From contig DAHVFI010000351.1 in assembly GCA_027317045.1 (NCBI GenBank), positions 1-12,298 on the forward strand: DNA of 12,298 nucleotides. Reading direction: 5' to 3'. Shown in pieces: positions 6,327 to 12,298 of the stretch. Source of the stretch: Gammaproteobacteria bacterium. GTDB lineage: Bacteria > Pseudomonadota > Gammaproteobacteria > Natronospirales > REEB76. Below the pieces are notes generated by a model. It was not told where the DNA came from. It ran no database searches and worked only from the letters and a program-made list of their open reading frames with translations. A program made the position numbers and the translations under genes. Position 1 is the first letter of the stretch. Each line of letters opens with the position of its first letter.

Positions 6327-6965
6327 TCAGCGCTGCCGGTGCCACAGCATGGCACGCTTGAAACGATTCTCGGAACCAGTCACGAGGCGCCGGATATTAC
6401 TGCGATGGGTAAAGAGAATGAACAGTGCCATGGCGAATCCAAACCAGAAAAGTGGCGAGGCAAAGCCATCTCCCGGCGCCAGCAGTGCATACACCGGCAC
6501 CGAGCAGGCTGCGAGGAGGGTGGACAGGCTGACGTAACCGCTGAGCATGAGCGCCAGCGCCCACACCACCAAGGCCAAAATCAAAGCCGGCCAGGCGAGC
6601 ATCAACAATACGCCGAGAAACGTGGCAGCACCCTTGCCGCCATGAAACCGGAAAAACACCGGAAACACATGTCCGACAATGGACGCGGCGCCGCAAATGA
6701 CGGCGGTCCAGCCCGGATTCAAGAAGGCGTGCGACAGCGGCAAGTACGGCACCACACCGGCCGCCAGCATGCCCTTACCCACGTCAATGATAATGACCCA
6801 TAGAGCAAACACCTTGCCCTGGGTGCGCAGTGCGTTGGTGCTGCCGGCATTGCCGCTGCCGGACTTGCGGATATCCACTCCGCCGTAGAACTTACCCACA
6901 ATCAGGCTGCCGATGAGAGATCCCAGCAGGTAGGCCACCAGAATTCGGATTACCAGCGCCAGCAT
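6327..6965 (-). CDS. plsY: Acyl-phosphate:glycerol-3-phosphate acyltransferase PlsY
   Basis: This inner-membrane enzyme transfers the acyl group of acyl-phosphate (made by PlsX) to glycerol-3-phosphate, the first step of phospholipid synthesis. The 212-residue protein has several hydrophobic segments and all family motifs: SGNAGSTNALR (37-47), DVGKG (61-65), GH...FRFHGGKGAAT (99-115) and HRSNIRRLVTGSE (187-199). Length is normal. It is the first gene of the minus-strand series plsY-birA-coaX-SPOR, and an extended -10 (TGCTAAAAT) lies 34-42 bases upstream of its start. It is divergent from the marR gene. It is often next to folB/tsaD genes in other gammaproteobacteria; here it is not. Confidence 0.95.
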   Translation of the reverse strand: MLALVIRILVAYLLGSLIGSLIVGKFYGGVDIRKSGSGNAGSTNALRTQGKVFALWVIIIDVGKGMLAAGVVPYLPLSHAFLNPGWTAVICGAASIVGHVFPVFFRFHGGKGAATFLGVLLMLAWPALILALVVWALALMLSGYVSLSTLLAACSVPVYALLAPGDGFASPLFWFGFAMALFILFTHRSNIRRLVTGSENRFKRAMLWHRQR

Positions 6966-6998
6966 TGTCCCCGAAACCTCTCCGTGAGCAAGGCCGCC

Positions 6999-7007
6999 AT
7001 TTTAGCA
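6999..7007 (-). promoter_or_regulatory. Extended -10 element for the plsY operon
   Basis: TGCTAAAAT on the minus strand (7007-6999) matches TGn plus TAAAAT (5/6 to TATAAT). No good -35 is seen 17-18 bases upstream, which is usual for extended -10 promoters. The start site would be near 6992, giving a leader of about 27 bases. Confidence 0.45.
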
Positions 7008-7027
7008 GGGCCGGCGGTACTTAAGGC

Positions 7028-7056
7028 TTGCAGCCCGGCGGCAGGTGTTCAACAAT
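7028..7056 (+). promoter_or_regulatory. Putative promoter of the marR gene
   Basis: TTGCAG (7028-7033) and AACAAT (7051-7056) are spaced by 17 bases, each a 4/6 match to sigma-70 hexamers. The start site would fall at about 7063, just before AAAGGAGG. The 121-base marR/plsY gap contains this and the plsY element back to back. No clear MarR palindrome is visible. Confidence 0.35.
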
Positions 7057-7086
7057 CAGCCAATTCAAAGGAGGAAAGGCAGCCCC

Positions 7087-7539
7087 ATGAGCATGAACCC
7101 GGATCATGTGGCGGAAGACATTCTTCTGGCCCTGCGGCGCATCATGCGTAGCATGGATATCGCAAGCCGTCAGCTCATCAGCGAACACGGGCTCACCACC
7201 CCGCAGCTTCTCTGTTTGCAGCATTTACAGGAGCAGGGCCCCATGACCACGGGCATGCTCGCCCAGGCAGTCTCCCTGAGCCCCGCCACCGTAACCGGTA
7301 TTCTTGATCGGATGGAGCGGCGTGGTCTGGTGACTCGCGAGCGCCGGCCGGAGGATAAACGCCGGGTGCTGGTGGCGGTCACAGCCACCGGCCGAGCGGC
7401 CTCGGAAGCGGCGCCTTCGTACCTGGCGAAGCGCTTGACACAAGCCCTGGAACGCTTACCTGAGGACGATCGCGCGGAAATTCAACGGGTGATCCTGTAT
7501 CTGGCGGATCTGGCTGATATGCGCAATGACACAAAATGA
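7087..7539 (+). CDS. MarR-family transcriptional regulator
   Basis: A 150-residue winged-helix regulator. Helical dimerisation segments (about 6-33 and 110-145) flank the DNA-binding wHTH at about 38-101. This contains MLAQAVSLSPATVTGILDRM (57-76, recognition helix) and the wing motif RPEDKRRVLVAVTATG (87-102), the signature D-x-R-R wing of MarR. The family binds pseudopalindromes, commonly near its own gene, and responds to phenolic compounds or oxidants; the ligand here is unknown. ATG 7087 follows AAAGGAGG by 12 bases; starts upstream at 7045 would include the ribosome-binding site in the protein. It is divergent from plsY and 79 bases upstream of the lipid kinase gene. Confidence 0.92.
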   Translation: MSMNPDHVAEDILLALRRIMRSMDIASRQLISEHGLTTPQLLCLQHLQEQGPMTTGMLAQAVSLSPATVTGILDRMERRGLVTRERRPEDKRRVLVAVTATGRAASEAAPSYLAKRLTQALERLPEDDRAEIQRVILYLADLADMRNDTK

Positions 7540-7618
7540 CCTCTTGCCTGAGTCGGCACGGCACTTCCAGCTGAAATCTGCCGTTGATCACGGGCTGCGC
7601 GCCTGAAACCACGCGCCA

Positions 7619-8500
7619 ATGCGTGCTTCCCTCATCATCAATCCGGCCGCCGGCCGTGGCGCGGGACAAACTCTCGGCTCCGCCATTGTTGAATTTCTCG
7701 CGGGGCTTGGCATCGTTGCCCAACCGCACTATAGCCGCGCAGCGGATGATGTGGGCTTGCAGGTCAAACAAGCATTGGCCACCCGCGCAGACGTAATCAT
7801 CGTCGCTGGCGGCGACGGCACGGTGCATGCGGCGGTGAACGGTTGGATGCAGGCCGGCGGCGGCGCGCCGCTCGCCATCGTGCCGATAGGTACCGGCAAT
7901 GATTTCACGAAGATGTTCAGTAGCAAAGACAACTGGCGCGCGGCTTGCGCACGCATCGCCCAAGCCAAACCATGCCGCGTCGACGTAGGCCGTTGTAATG
8001 ATTTTTATTTTGCCAACAGCTTGGGAGTAGGCTTCGATGCCCAGGTGGCGATGGCGGCCAATCGTATGCAATGGTTGGGCGGTAATCTGGTGTATGGCCT
8101 GGCGCTGGCGAAGATACTGCTTTTTCAACACCGGCTTCCGAAGGTGCGCGTGTGCCATGATGGGGAAGCACTGCATACCACGATCACGCTCATCTCCGTG
8201 AGCAATGGGCGTTCTGAAGGCGGCGCCTTCCTGTTGGCACCCGACGCGAAAATCAACGACGGACTGTTCGACGTGATTGTAGCCCAGGGCCTGAGCCGCC
8301 TGGGAATCCTTGCGCTGGTGCCGCGGGTACTGCGCGGCAGCCATCGTGGACGTCCCGGCATCATTGACTTCAAGACAGATAGGCTGCTGATTGAATCCGA
8401 GGCAGGTCTGCCGGTGCACGCCGACGGCGAGATCCGCTATACCGATGCCAAGTGTCTCGATATTGAGATCCTGCCGCAACGGCTTACGGTTCTTGCCTGA
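7619..8500 (+). CDS. YegS/DgkB-type lipid kinase (diacylglycerol kinase catalytic domain)
   Basis: The 293-residue protein belongs to the diacylglycerol/sphingosine kinase superfamily, which phosphorylates lipid hydroxyl groups with ATP; the actual lipid substrate is not evident. Visible motifs are INPAAGRG (7-14), the nucleotide-binding GGDGTVH (64-70), PIGTGNDF (89-96), NSLGVGFDAQV (133-143), PDAKINDGLFDV (208-219) and HADGE (267-271), in family order and at the usual length of about 300. ATG 7619 is the first start after an in-frame TGA at 7604, but no Shine-Dalgarno sequence is visible, so translation may depend on marR or be weak. It converges with the EamA permease gene, overlapping by 17 bases. 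Confidence 0.9.
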   Translation: MRASLIINPAAGRGAGQTLGSAIVEFLAGLGIVAQPHYSRAADDVGLQVKQALATRADVIIVAGGDGTVHAAVNGWMQAGGGAPLAIVPIGTGNDFTKMFSSKDNWRAACARIAQAKPCRVDVGRCNDFYFANSLGVGFDAQVAMAANRMQWLGGNLVYGLALAKILLFQHRLPKVRVCHDGEALHTTITLISVSNGRSEGGAFLLAPDAKINDGLFDVIVAQGLSRLGILALVPRVLRGSHRGRPGIIDFKTDRLLIESEAGLPVHADGEIRYTDAKCLDIEILPQRLTVLA

Positions 8501-9362
8501 CTGAAACCGGGCGTGTGCGTTTCACCGAACCGAGATAAATTGCCGCCAGTGCCAACGCGGCGCCGATGATCTCCACCGTCGTAAAACGACGTCCGAAGAA
8601 CAACACGTCCCACACAAACGCGCATACCGGTTGCAACAGCAGAACCAAACCCACCTGCGAGGCCCGCACTTTGGAGATGCTGTTGGAAATCAACACCCAG
8701 CCCAGTACCTGACCGAAAACTCCATAGGCGATGAGCCAGCCCAGATCCCTCCAGGTGGGGATCACGAAAGAAGCGTGCTCCGGCCACATGGCGAGAGCCA
8801 GCAGGCCGGCACATAACAGCGATACCATCATCAGCGTGACAAAGGAGGAACCGGCGGTTTCGGCGATACGGGCGCGACGCAGTGCCAGGAGATATCCCGT
8901 GTAGCAACAGGCGGTCAAGAACCCGAGGATAACGCCCCAGCGATAACTGGGTGAAAACGACCACCAATCCACGCCCACCAGAAGCACAAGTCCCAGAATC
9001 GCCAGCGGAATGGAAGCCGCCTGGAACCAGGTCAGCCGTTCCCGAAAAACCAACACGCCCACGGCCGCCAGCACGAATACCTGAAAATTAGCCAGCAATG
9101 TGGCAAGACCCGGGCCCACATACAGAATACTGCGATGCCAAAACGTCAGATCCAGTGCAAAAAACACCGCCACCAGGCACAACATTGCAATCGCTGCGGT
9201 TTTGAGGTTCACACGCTCCCCTCGCCACCACACGATGCCCAACAGAATCAGACCCCCGAACAGCATGCGATAAAACGCACTGGTGGCCGGCGGCACACTC
9301 ACCAGTTTCACAAACACCGCCGAGAAACTAATCATCACGGCGCCCGCAATCAGCTGCCACAT
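8484..9362 (-). CDS. EamA/DMT-superfamily permease
   Basis: A 292-residue inner-membrane protein with about ten hydrophobic segments in two EamA repeats (about 4-125 and 140-280). Typical family features are AFYRMLFGG (29-37), ATLLANFQVFVLAAVG near the end of repeat one, and LLLQPVCAFVWDVLFFGRR plus EIIGAALALAAIYL in repeat two. DMT exporters move amino acids, nucleotides or other metabolites; no substrate can be assigned. The ribosome-binding site is weak (GAG about 10 bases before the ATG). It is convergent with the lipid kinase gene and overlaps its 3' end. Confidence 0.9.
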   Translation of the reverse strand: MWQLIAGAVMISFSAVFVKLVSVPPATSAFYRMLFGGLILLGIVWWRGERVNLKTAAIAMLCLVAVFFALDLTFWHRSILYVGPGLATLLANFQVFVLAAVGVLVFRERLTWFQAASIPLAILGLVLLVGVDWWSFSPSYRWGVILGFLTACCYTGYLLALRRARIAETAGSSFVTLMMVSLLCAGLLALAMWPEHASFVIPTWRDLGWLIAYGVFGQVLGWVLISNSISKVRASQVGLVLLLQPVCAFVWDVLFFGRRFTTVEIIGAALALAAIYLGSVKRTRPVSVRQEP

Positions 9363-9496
9363 ACGAATTTCTCGATCCAGTTTAAGGAAATTCTTGAAAA
9401 TTGATTCTTGGATTTTTTAAGCATTCAAGGCCATGTATGCCCTCAGTCTGCGGGGGACTATAACCCTGTCTGGCAAGCCGGGAGCTTTAGACAGCA

Positions 9497-9865
9497 TCAG
9501 GTTCTGATGGCAAACACGGGGCCGCATGCACAGGTCTGTGTCGCATGCAATTTTACCAGAGATATTAATGGGTAAGTGCGACTCCAGAATTCTGCAAATA
9601 TCCAAGCAATGCCGCTGATGTCGCAAGGGATACCCAGTTGCCAGCCGAAGTGTGGCTTGAGCTTTCTGGTCATGGGAATCATCTGTTTGCAGTCTACATT
9701 GATTCCAATCGGACGATCATAATTACAGCGCAGCCCTTCGAGGCGGCTACGTGCGGCTGTGACTGTTAACCATGCATCGGGCTGAAAGCGCGAACACACG
9801 GCGGTCCAATCCAGGTTCGAATGTTTGCCTGCCTGCGCACAACCGCGATACCAATTTACCGGCAT
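9497..9865 (-). CDS. Hypothetical protein, unrecognised, doubtful
   Basis: The 122-codon frame reads MPVNWYRGCAQAGKHSNLDW at the start and CACGPVFAIRT at the end. It is rich in Cys, Trp and Arg, with no signal peptide, membrane segment or motif I recognise. No Shine-Dalgarno sequence precedes ATG 9865, and the start abuts the opposite-strand arginase -10. Codon choice is not clearly like the neighbours. It may be a gene fragment or chance; I lean against a functional gene. Confidence 0.2.
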   Translation of the reverse strand: MPVNWYRGCAQAGKHSNLDWTAVCSRFQPDAWLTVTAARSRLEGLRCNYDRPIGINVDCKQMIPMTRKLKPHFGWQLGIPCDISGIAWIFAEFWSRTYPLISLVKLHATQTCACGPVFAIRT

Positions 9866-9895
9866 GTTATAATTGCGCTAACTTCAACTGCGCAA
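9865..9895 (+). promoter_or_regulatory. Extended -10 promoter of the arginase gene with an inverted repeat at the start site
   Basis: TGTTATAAT (9865-9873) is a perfect extended -10 (TGn plus TATAAT). No good -35 is present. Immediately downstream, TTGCGC (9873-9878) and GCGCAA (9890-9895) form a 6-bp inverted repeat spaced by 11 bases, centred near the expected start site around 9880. This could be an operator or a 5' hairpin. Confidence 0.55.
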
Positions 9896-9917
9896 AATCG
9901 CAGTGGTTCTGAAAATC

Positions 9918-10835
9918 ATGTCGAAGAAAATCCGCATCACCAATGTGCATCTGGATCTTGGCGCGAGCCGGCGTGGTACCGATATGGGCTCTTCCGCCAT
10001 GCATGTGGCCGGGGTAGTGCCGGCACTCGAAAAGCTCGGGCACCGGGTGGTCGGCATGCGCCACATCGGCCAGGTATCCATGGAAGCCGCCGACGTGGGC
10101 GACCCCCACGCGCGCTATCTCAAGGTCATCAACGAAGTGTGCCGGGAATTGGCCGATGAAACGGAAAAGACCTTGGCTCACGGAGAGTTCCCCCTGATTC
10201 TCGGCGGCGATCATTCCCAGGCCATCGGCTCCATTGCCGGCGTGGTGCGCCATTTCAAACAACAAGGCAAGGAACTGGGCGTGTTCTGGTGTGACGCACA
10301 CACCGACATGAACACGCCTGATACCAGCCTCTCGGGCAACATTCACGGCATGCCGCTTTCCACCTTGCTCGGCATGGGCCCAAAGGAACTGACAGGCATC
10401 AGTGGGCAAGTGCCGGCCATCAAGCCCGAGCAGGTAGTGATATTCGGCGTACGTGACGTGGACAGCAAGGAAGCGGAGCTGGTGAAAAAGTCCGGAGTAC
10501 GCGTGTTCACCATGAGCGAAATTGATGCCCGCGGCGCCGGTAATTGTCTTGATGAAGCCATGCAGATTCTCAGTCGCGCCAGTGCCGGCATTCACCTTTC
10601 CTATGACTTGGACGGGTCCGATCCATCAGTGGCCCCTGGCACGGGCACACCGGTACCGGGCGGACTCAACTTCCGCGAATCTCACCTGGTATGCGAGATT
10701 ATCGCCAAGAGTGGTCGCCTCACCAGCATGGAAGTGGTAGAACTCAACCCCATCCTCGACATCGAAAACCGCACCGGCAAGTTCGCCGTCTGGCTTATAC
10801 AGTCGGCTCTCGGCCGTACCATTCTCTGGAACTAA
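9918..10835 (+). CDS. rocF: Arginase
   Basis: Arginase hydrolyses L-arginine to ornithine and urea using a binuclear manganese centre, in the cytoplasm. In the 305-residue product all metal ligands are present: H99 (GGDHS), D126, H128 and D130 (CDAHTDMNT), D230 and D232 (YDLDGSDP). The arginase-type substrate loop SGNIHGMP (139-146), GTGTPVPGG (241-249) and E275 (VVELNP) are also seen. SGNxHG and Asn132 favour arginase over agmatinase. I use ATG 9918; a GTG at 9903 would add five residues, and neither has a clear Shine-Dalgarno sequence. It stands alone with its own strong -10. No urease or ornithine gene is in the window, so its role (nitrogen use, polyamine supply or ornithine production) is open. 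Confidence 0.93.
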   Translation: MSKKIRITNVHLDLGASRRGTDMGSSAMHVAGVVPALEKLGHRVVGMRHIGQVSMEAADVGDPHARYLKVINEVCRELADETEKTLAHGEFPLILGGDHSQAIGSIAGVVRHFKQQGKELGVFWCDAHTDMNTPDTSLSGNIHGMPLSTLLGMGPKELTGISGQVPAIKPEQVVIFGVRDVDSKEAELVKKSGVRVFTMSEIDARGAGNCLDEAMQILSRASAGIHLSYDLDGSDPSVAPGTGTPVPGGLNFRESHLVCEIIAKSGRLTSMEVVELNPILDIENRTGKFAVWLIQSALGRTILWN

Positions 10836-10881
10836 ATTCGAAGTTGCTGCGGCGGCAACGCCTGTACAATAAACAGTTCAA

Positions 10882-11772
10882 TCAGCGCCTTGTTGATGTT
10901 GATACGAGCGTTTTGATCATCTGCTGATAGCGCCTAGTACCTTCCACCTGACGGCCGTACCGATCCATATGGCCGGCCTGCATCTCGGCGGAGAGCAGGG
11001 CAACGCGCGCCGCAGGCGCGGGGTGGGTAGCAAGCAGCAGCTGCATGCCGTTGCTCTTGGGATCAACGGTCTCCAGGGTCTGCAGTACCGCCAGCAGCCC
11101 ATACGGATCGTAGCCGGCGCGCGCTGCCAGCACCACGCCCATGCGATCCGCCTCGAATTCATCTTGTTTATCCAGACCTTTCGAGTACAGATTGCGGGTG
11201 GCGTTGGCCACGTTGTTAAAAAGCTGCGTATTCTGACCATGTTGTTGCAGTTCAAATTGCGCCGCCGCGCCCAGCAAATTGAGCTGCGCGGCTTGCTGCA
11301 AGGCCTTGAGCTGCTGCTTCAGAACCACGTGGCTGATTTCGTGACCCAAGGCGCCGGCCAGCTCCGCCTCGCTGCGCATGTGCAGCAACAGACCGCGGGT
11401 GATGAACACGTAGCCACCCGGTACGGCGAAAGCGTCAATGTCGTTGGAGTCCACCACCGCGAAATGCCAGGGCAGGTTCGGGCGATCGCTTTGCAGGGCC
11501 ACCCATAATCCAACCTTGTTCACGTATTCCTGCACCGCCGGATCATTGATAGGTTTGGCGGCGCCCAAAAGCGTCGCGGCGGTGGCATAGCCGATCTGCT
11601 CTTCTTCCTGCTGATCCGCAGGTTTCACTGCCTGCTTTACGTTTTTCAGGGCGCTGAACAGGCTGTTCAAATCCACGCCACTGCCGCCCACGTTGGCGCA
11701 TGCGGTCAGCGCCAACATAAGTATTAGCGCCAGCGGACGCTGTATCATTTCCAAGCAAGCGCGCATGTTCAT
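10882..11772 (-). CDS. M48-family metalloprotease, predicted lipoprotein
   Basis: A zinc endopeptidase of the BepA/LoiP-like M48 group, predicted to act in the periplasm. The 296-residue protein has a signal sequence ending in the lipobox LTAC (22-25), so Cys25 is probably lipidated. DAFAVPGGYVFITRG (113-127) is followed by the zinc motif HEISH (144-148) with Glu145 as catalytic base. EFEADRMG (205-212) supplies the third ligand Glu205, and LLATHP (246-251) is a conserved C-terminal motif. Family members degrade misassembled outer-membrane proteins or cleave lipoproteins; the substrate is unknown here. No TPR domain is present, unlike full BepA. ATG 11772 has AGGGAG 7 bases upstream and overlaps the upstream stop by ATGA, so it is coupled to the SH3 gene. 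Confidence 0.92.
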   Translation of the reverse strand: MNMRACLEMIQRPLALILMLALTACANVGGSGVDLNSLFSALKNVKQAVKPADQQEEEQIGYATAATLLGAAKPINDPAVQEYVNKVGLWVALQSDRPNLPWHFAVVDSNDIDAFAVPGGYVFITRGLLLHMRSEAELAGALGHEISHVVLKQQLKALQQAAQLNLLGAAAQFELQQHGQNTQLFNNVANATRNLYSKGLDKQDEFEADRMGVVLAARAGYDPYGLLAVLQTLETVDPKSNGMQLLLATHPAPAARVALLSAEMQAGHMDRYGRQVEGTRRYQQMIKTLVSTSTRR

Positions 11773-12296
11773 GGCTGCGCTCCCTTCACCTGCGGCAGAT
11801 ATGCAACCTGTTCGGGCTTGAGATCCAGTTGCTGCGCGAACTGACGGGCCTGCTGCGGTGTGGCTGACCAAGCGGTGATTTCATTCGCGGCCTGTGGATT
11901 TGGTTTAGCATTGGCGATGTCGCCGGTATTCAAGCCGCGGACGCCGGTGGTGGCGGTGACGCCGGTGGCGCCGGAACGCCCGCTCTCGAACAGCGATGAC
12001 AGCCAGCCGAATCCCCAGCTGCTGCCACTACTGCCGCTACTCGTACTGTTCATGCGAATGCTGGTCATCAGCAGCCAGCCGTCCTGACCGGAATCCAGGC
12101 GCACGTGATACCAAGCGCCCTGACGCGCAATAATGTTGACATTGGTACTGACCGGCAAGGAGGCAACCGTACCGGCATCGGAATACGGCGCGCTATTAAG
12201 TGAAGTAGCGATGATGGTCTGGGCCGTCGATTGAGTGGCGGCATGCACACCCAACGCAACCATCAGCACCAGGAATATCAATCCCCAACGTTTCAT
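11769..12296 (-). CDS. Secreted SH3b-domain protein
   Basis: The 175-residue product has a signal peptide (MKRWGLIFLVLMVALGVHA, cleavage near residue 19-20). A bacterial SH3-like domain follows (about 25-82, with the alternating pattern LNSAPYSDAG...ARQGAWYHVRLDSGQDGWL). A Ser/Gly-rich linker with FGWLSSLF comes next, then TATTGVRGLNTGDI (115-128), a motif I associate with SH3-type proteins paired with M48 proteases, and a Gln-rich helical tail. It probably binds peptidoglycan or the protease partner. The stop overlaps the next gene's start (ATGA), so the two are translated together. The start lies two bases from the window edge, so the ribosome-binding site and promoter are unseen. Confidence 0.82.
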   Translation of the reverse strand: MKRWGLIFLVLMVALGVHAATQSTAQTIIATSLNSAPYSDAGTVASLPVSTNVNIIARQGAWYHVRLDSGQDGWLLMTSIRMNSTSSGSSGSSWGFGWLSSLFESGRSGATGVTATTGVRGLNTGDIANAKPNPQAANEITAWSATPQQARQFAQQLDLKPEQVAYLPQVKGAQP

Positions 12297-12298
12297 GG

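Larger units (their letters stand above)
9363..9902. other. Gap of about 540 bases without a confident gene
   Basis: Between the divergent EamA and arginase genes I see no recognisable gene. The gap holds an AT-rich segment near 9385-9420 (runs of T and TTCTTG repeats), an imperfect hairpin at 9524-9548 (GCATG-CACAG with CTGTG-TCG-CATGC, followed by AATTTTA on the plus strand), an unrecognised minus-strand reading frame (9497-9865) and the arginase promoter. It is far longer than needed for promoters alone. Confidence 0.6.

Noticed and set aside
7379..8479. A 366-codon minus-strand frame opposite marR and the lipid kinase
   Set aside because: The plus-strand frames carry complete MarR and GGDGT-kinase motifs; the antisense frame has no recognisable domain and is typical of GC-rich shadow frames.
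10840..10856. Possible terminator GTTGC-TGCGGCG-GCAAC after arginase
   Set aside because: Only a 5-bp stem and no T-tract on either strand; too weak to list as a terminator.
11773..11871. An upstream start adding 33 residues to the M48 protease
   Set aside because: The added segment overlaps the SH3 gene extensively; ATG 11772 has AGGGAG and the ATGA overlap, and places the lipobox at a normal distance.

Overview
The window looks like chromosomal DNA of a gammaproteobacterium with moderately high G+C. The evidence is a tRNA-Tyr/Gly/Thr cluster reading into a GTG-started EF-Tu gene (the thrU-tyrU-glyT-thrT-tufB arrangement of Enterobacteria, also known in Pseudomonas), preceded by a plsY-birA-coaX-SPOR gene series. 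Pantothenate kinase is the type III enzyme (CoaX) rather than CoaA, so it resembles Pseudomonas-like or chemolithotroph-like lineages more than enteric bacteria. The genus cannot be fixed from the sequence alone.

Layout. Positions 1-548, minus strand: a promoter with perfect TTGACA and a GC-rich discriminator, then tRNA-Tyr(GTA), tRNA-Gly(TCC), tRNA-Thr(GGT) and the first 32 codons of tuf. Positions 646-3424, minus strand: two phosphate-starvation genes, pstS and an OprD-type outer-membrane porin. Each has its own PhoB-box promoter and its own rho-independent terminator. Positions 3430-3749: an AT-rich gene-poor stretch with a doubtful mini-ORF. Positions 3750-3877: tRNA-Thr(TGT) and its promoter. 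Positions 3874-6965, minus strand: the tightly packed plsY, birA, coaX, SPOR-protein operon, with 1- to 4-base stop/start overlaps in the last three genes. Positions 7087-8500, plus strand: a MarR regulator (divergent from plsY) and a YegS/DgkB-type lipid kinase. Positions 8484-9362, minus strand: an EamA/DMT permease convergent with the kinase. Positions 9363-9902: a gap without a confident gene. Positions 9918-10835, plus strand: an arginase with an extended -10 promoter. Positions 10882-12296, minus strand: an SH3b-type secreted protein translationally coupled to an M48-family lipoprotein metalloprotease.

Most striking: the tRNA order Thr(UGU), Tyr, Gly, Thr(GGU), tuf is kept, but a complete two-gene phosphate-scavenging module (outer-membrane pore plus periplasmic phosphate-binding protein) sits between tRNA-Thr(UGU) and tRNA-Tyr. 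Both genes carry Pho boxes with the canonical 11-bp repeat spacing and a -10-like hexamer exactly 10 bp downstream; the porin has an in-phase array of four repeats. This suggests a PhoB-controlled cassette inserted into a conserved tRNA/translation locus. I see no defence system, CRISPR array, integrase or insertion sequence; most of the rest is ordinary core genome.
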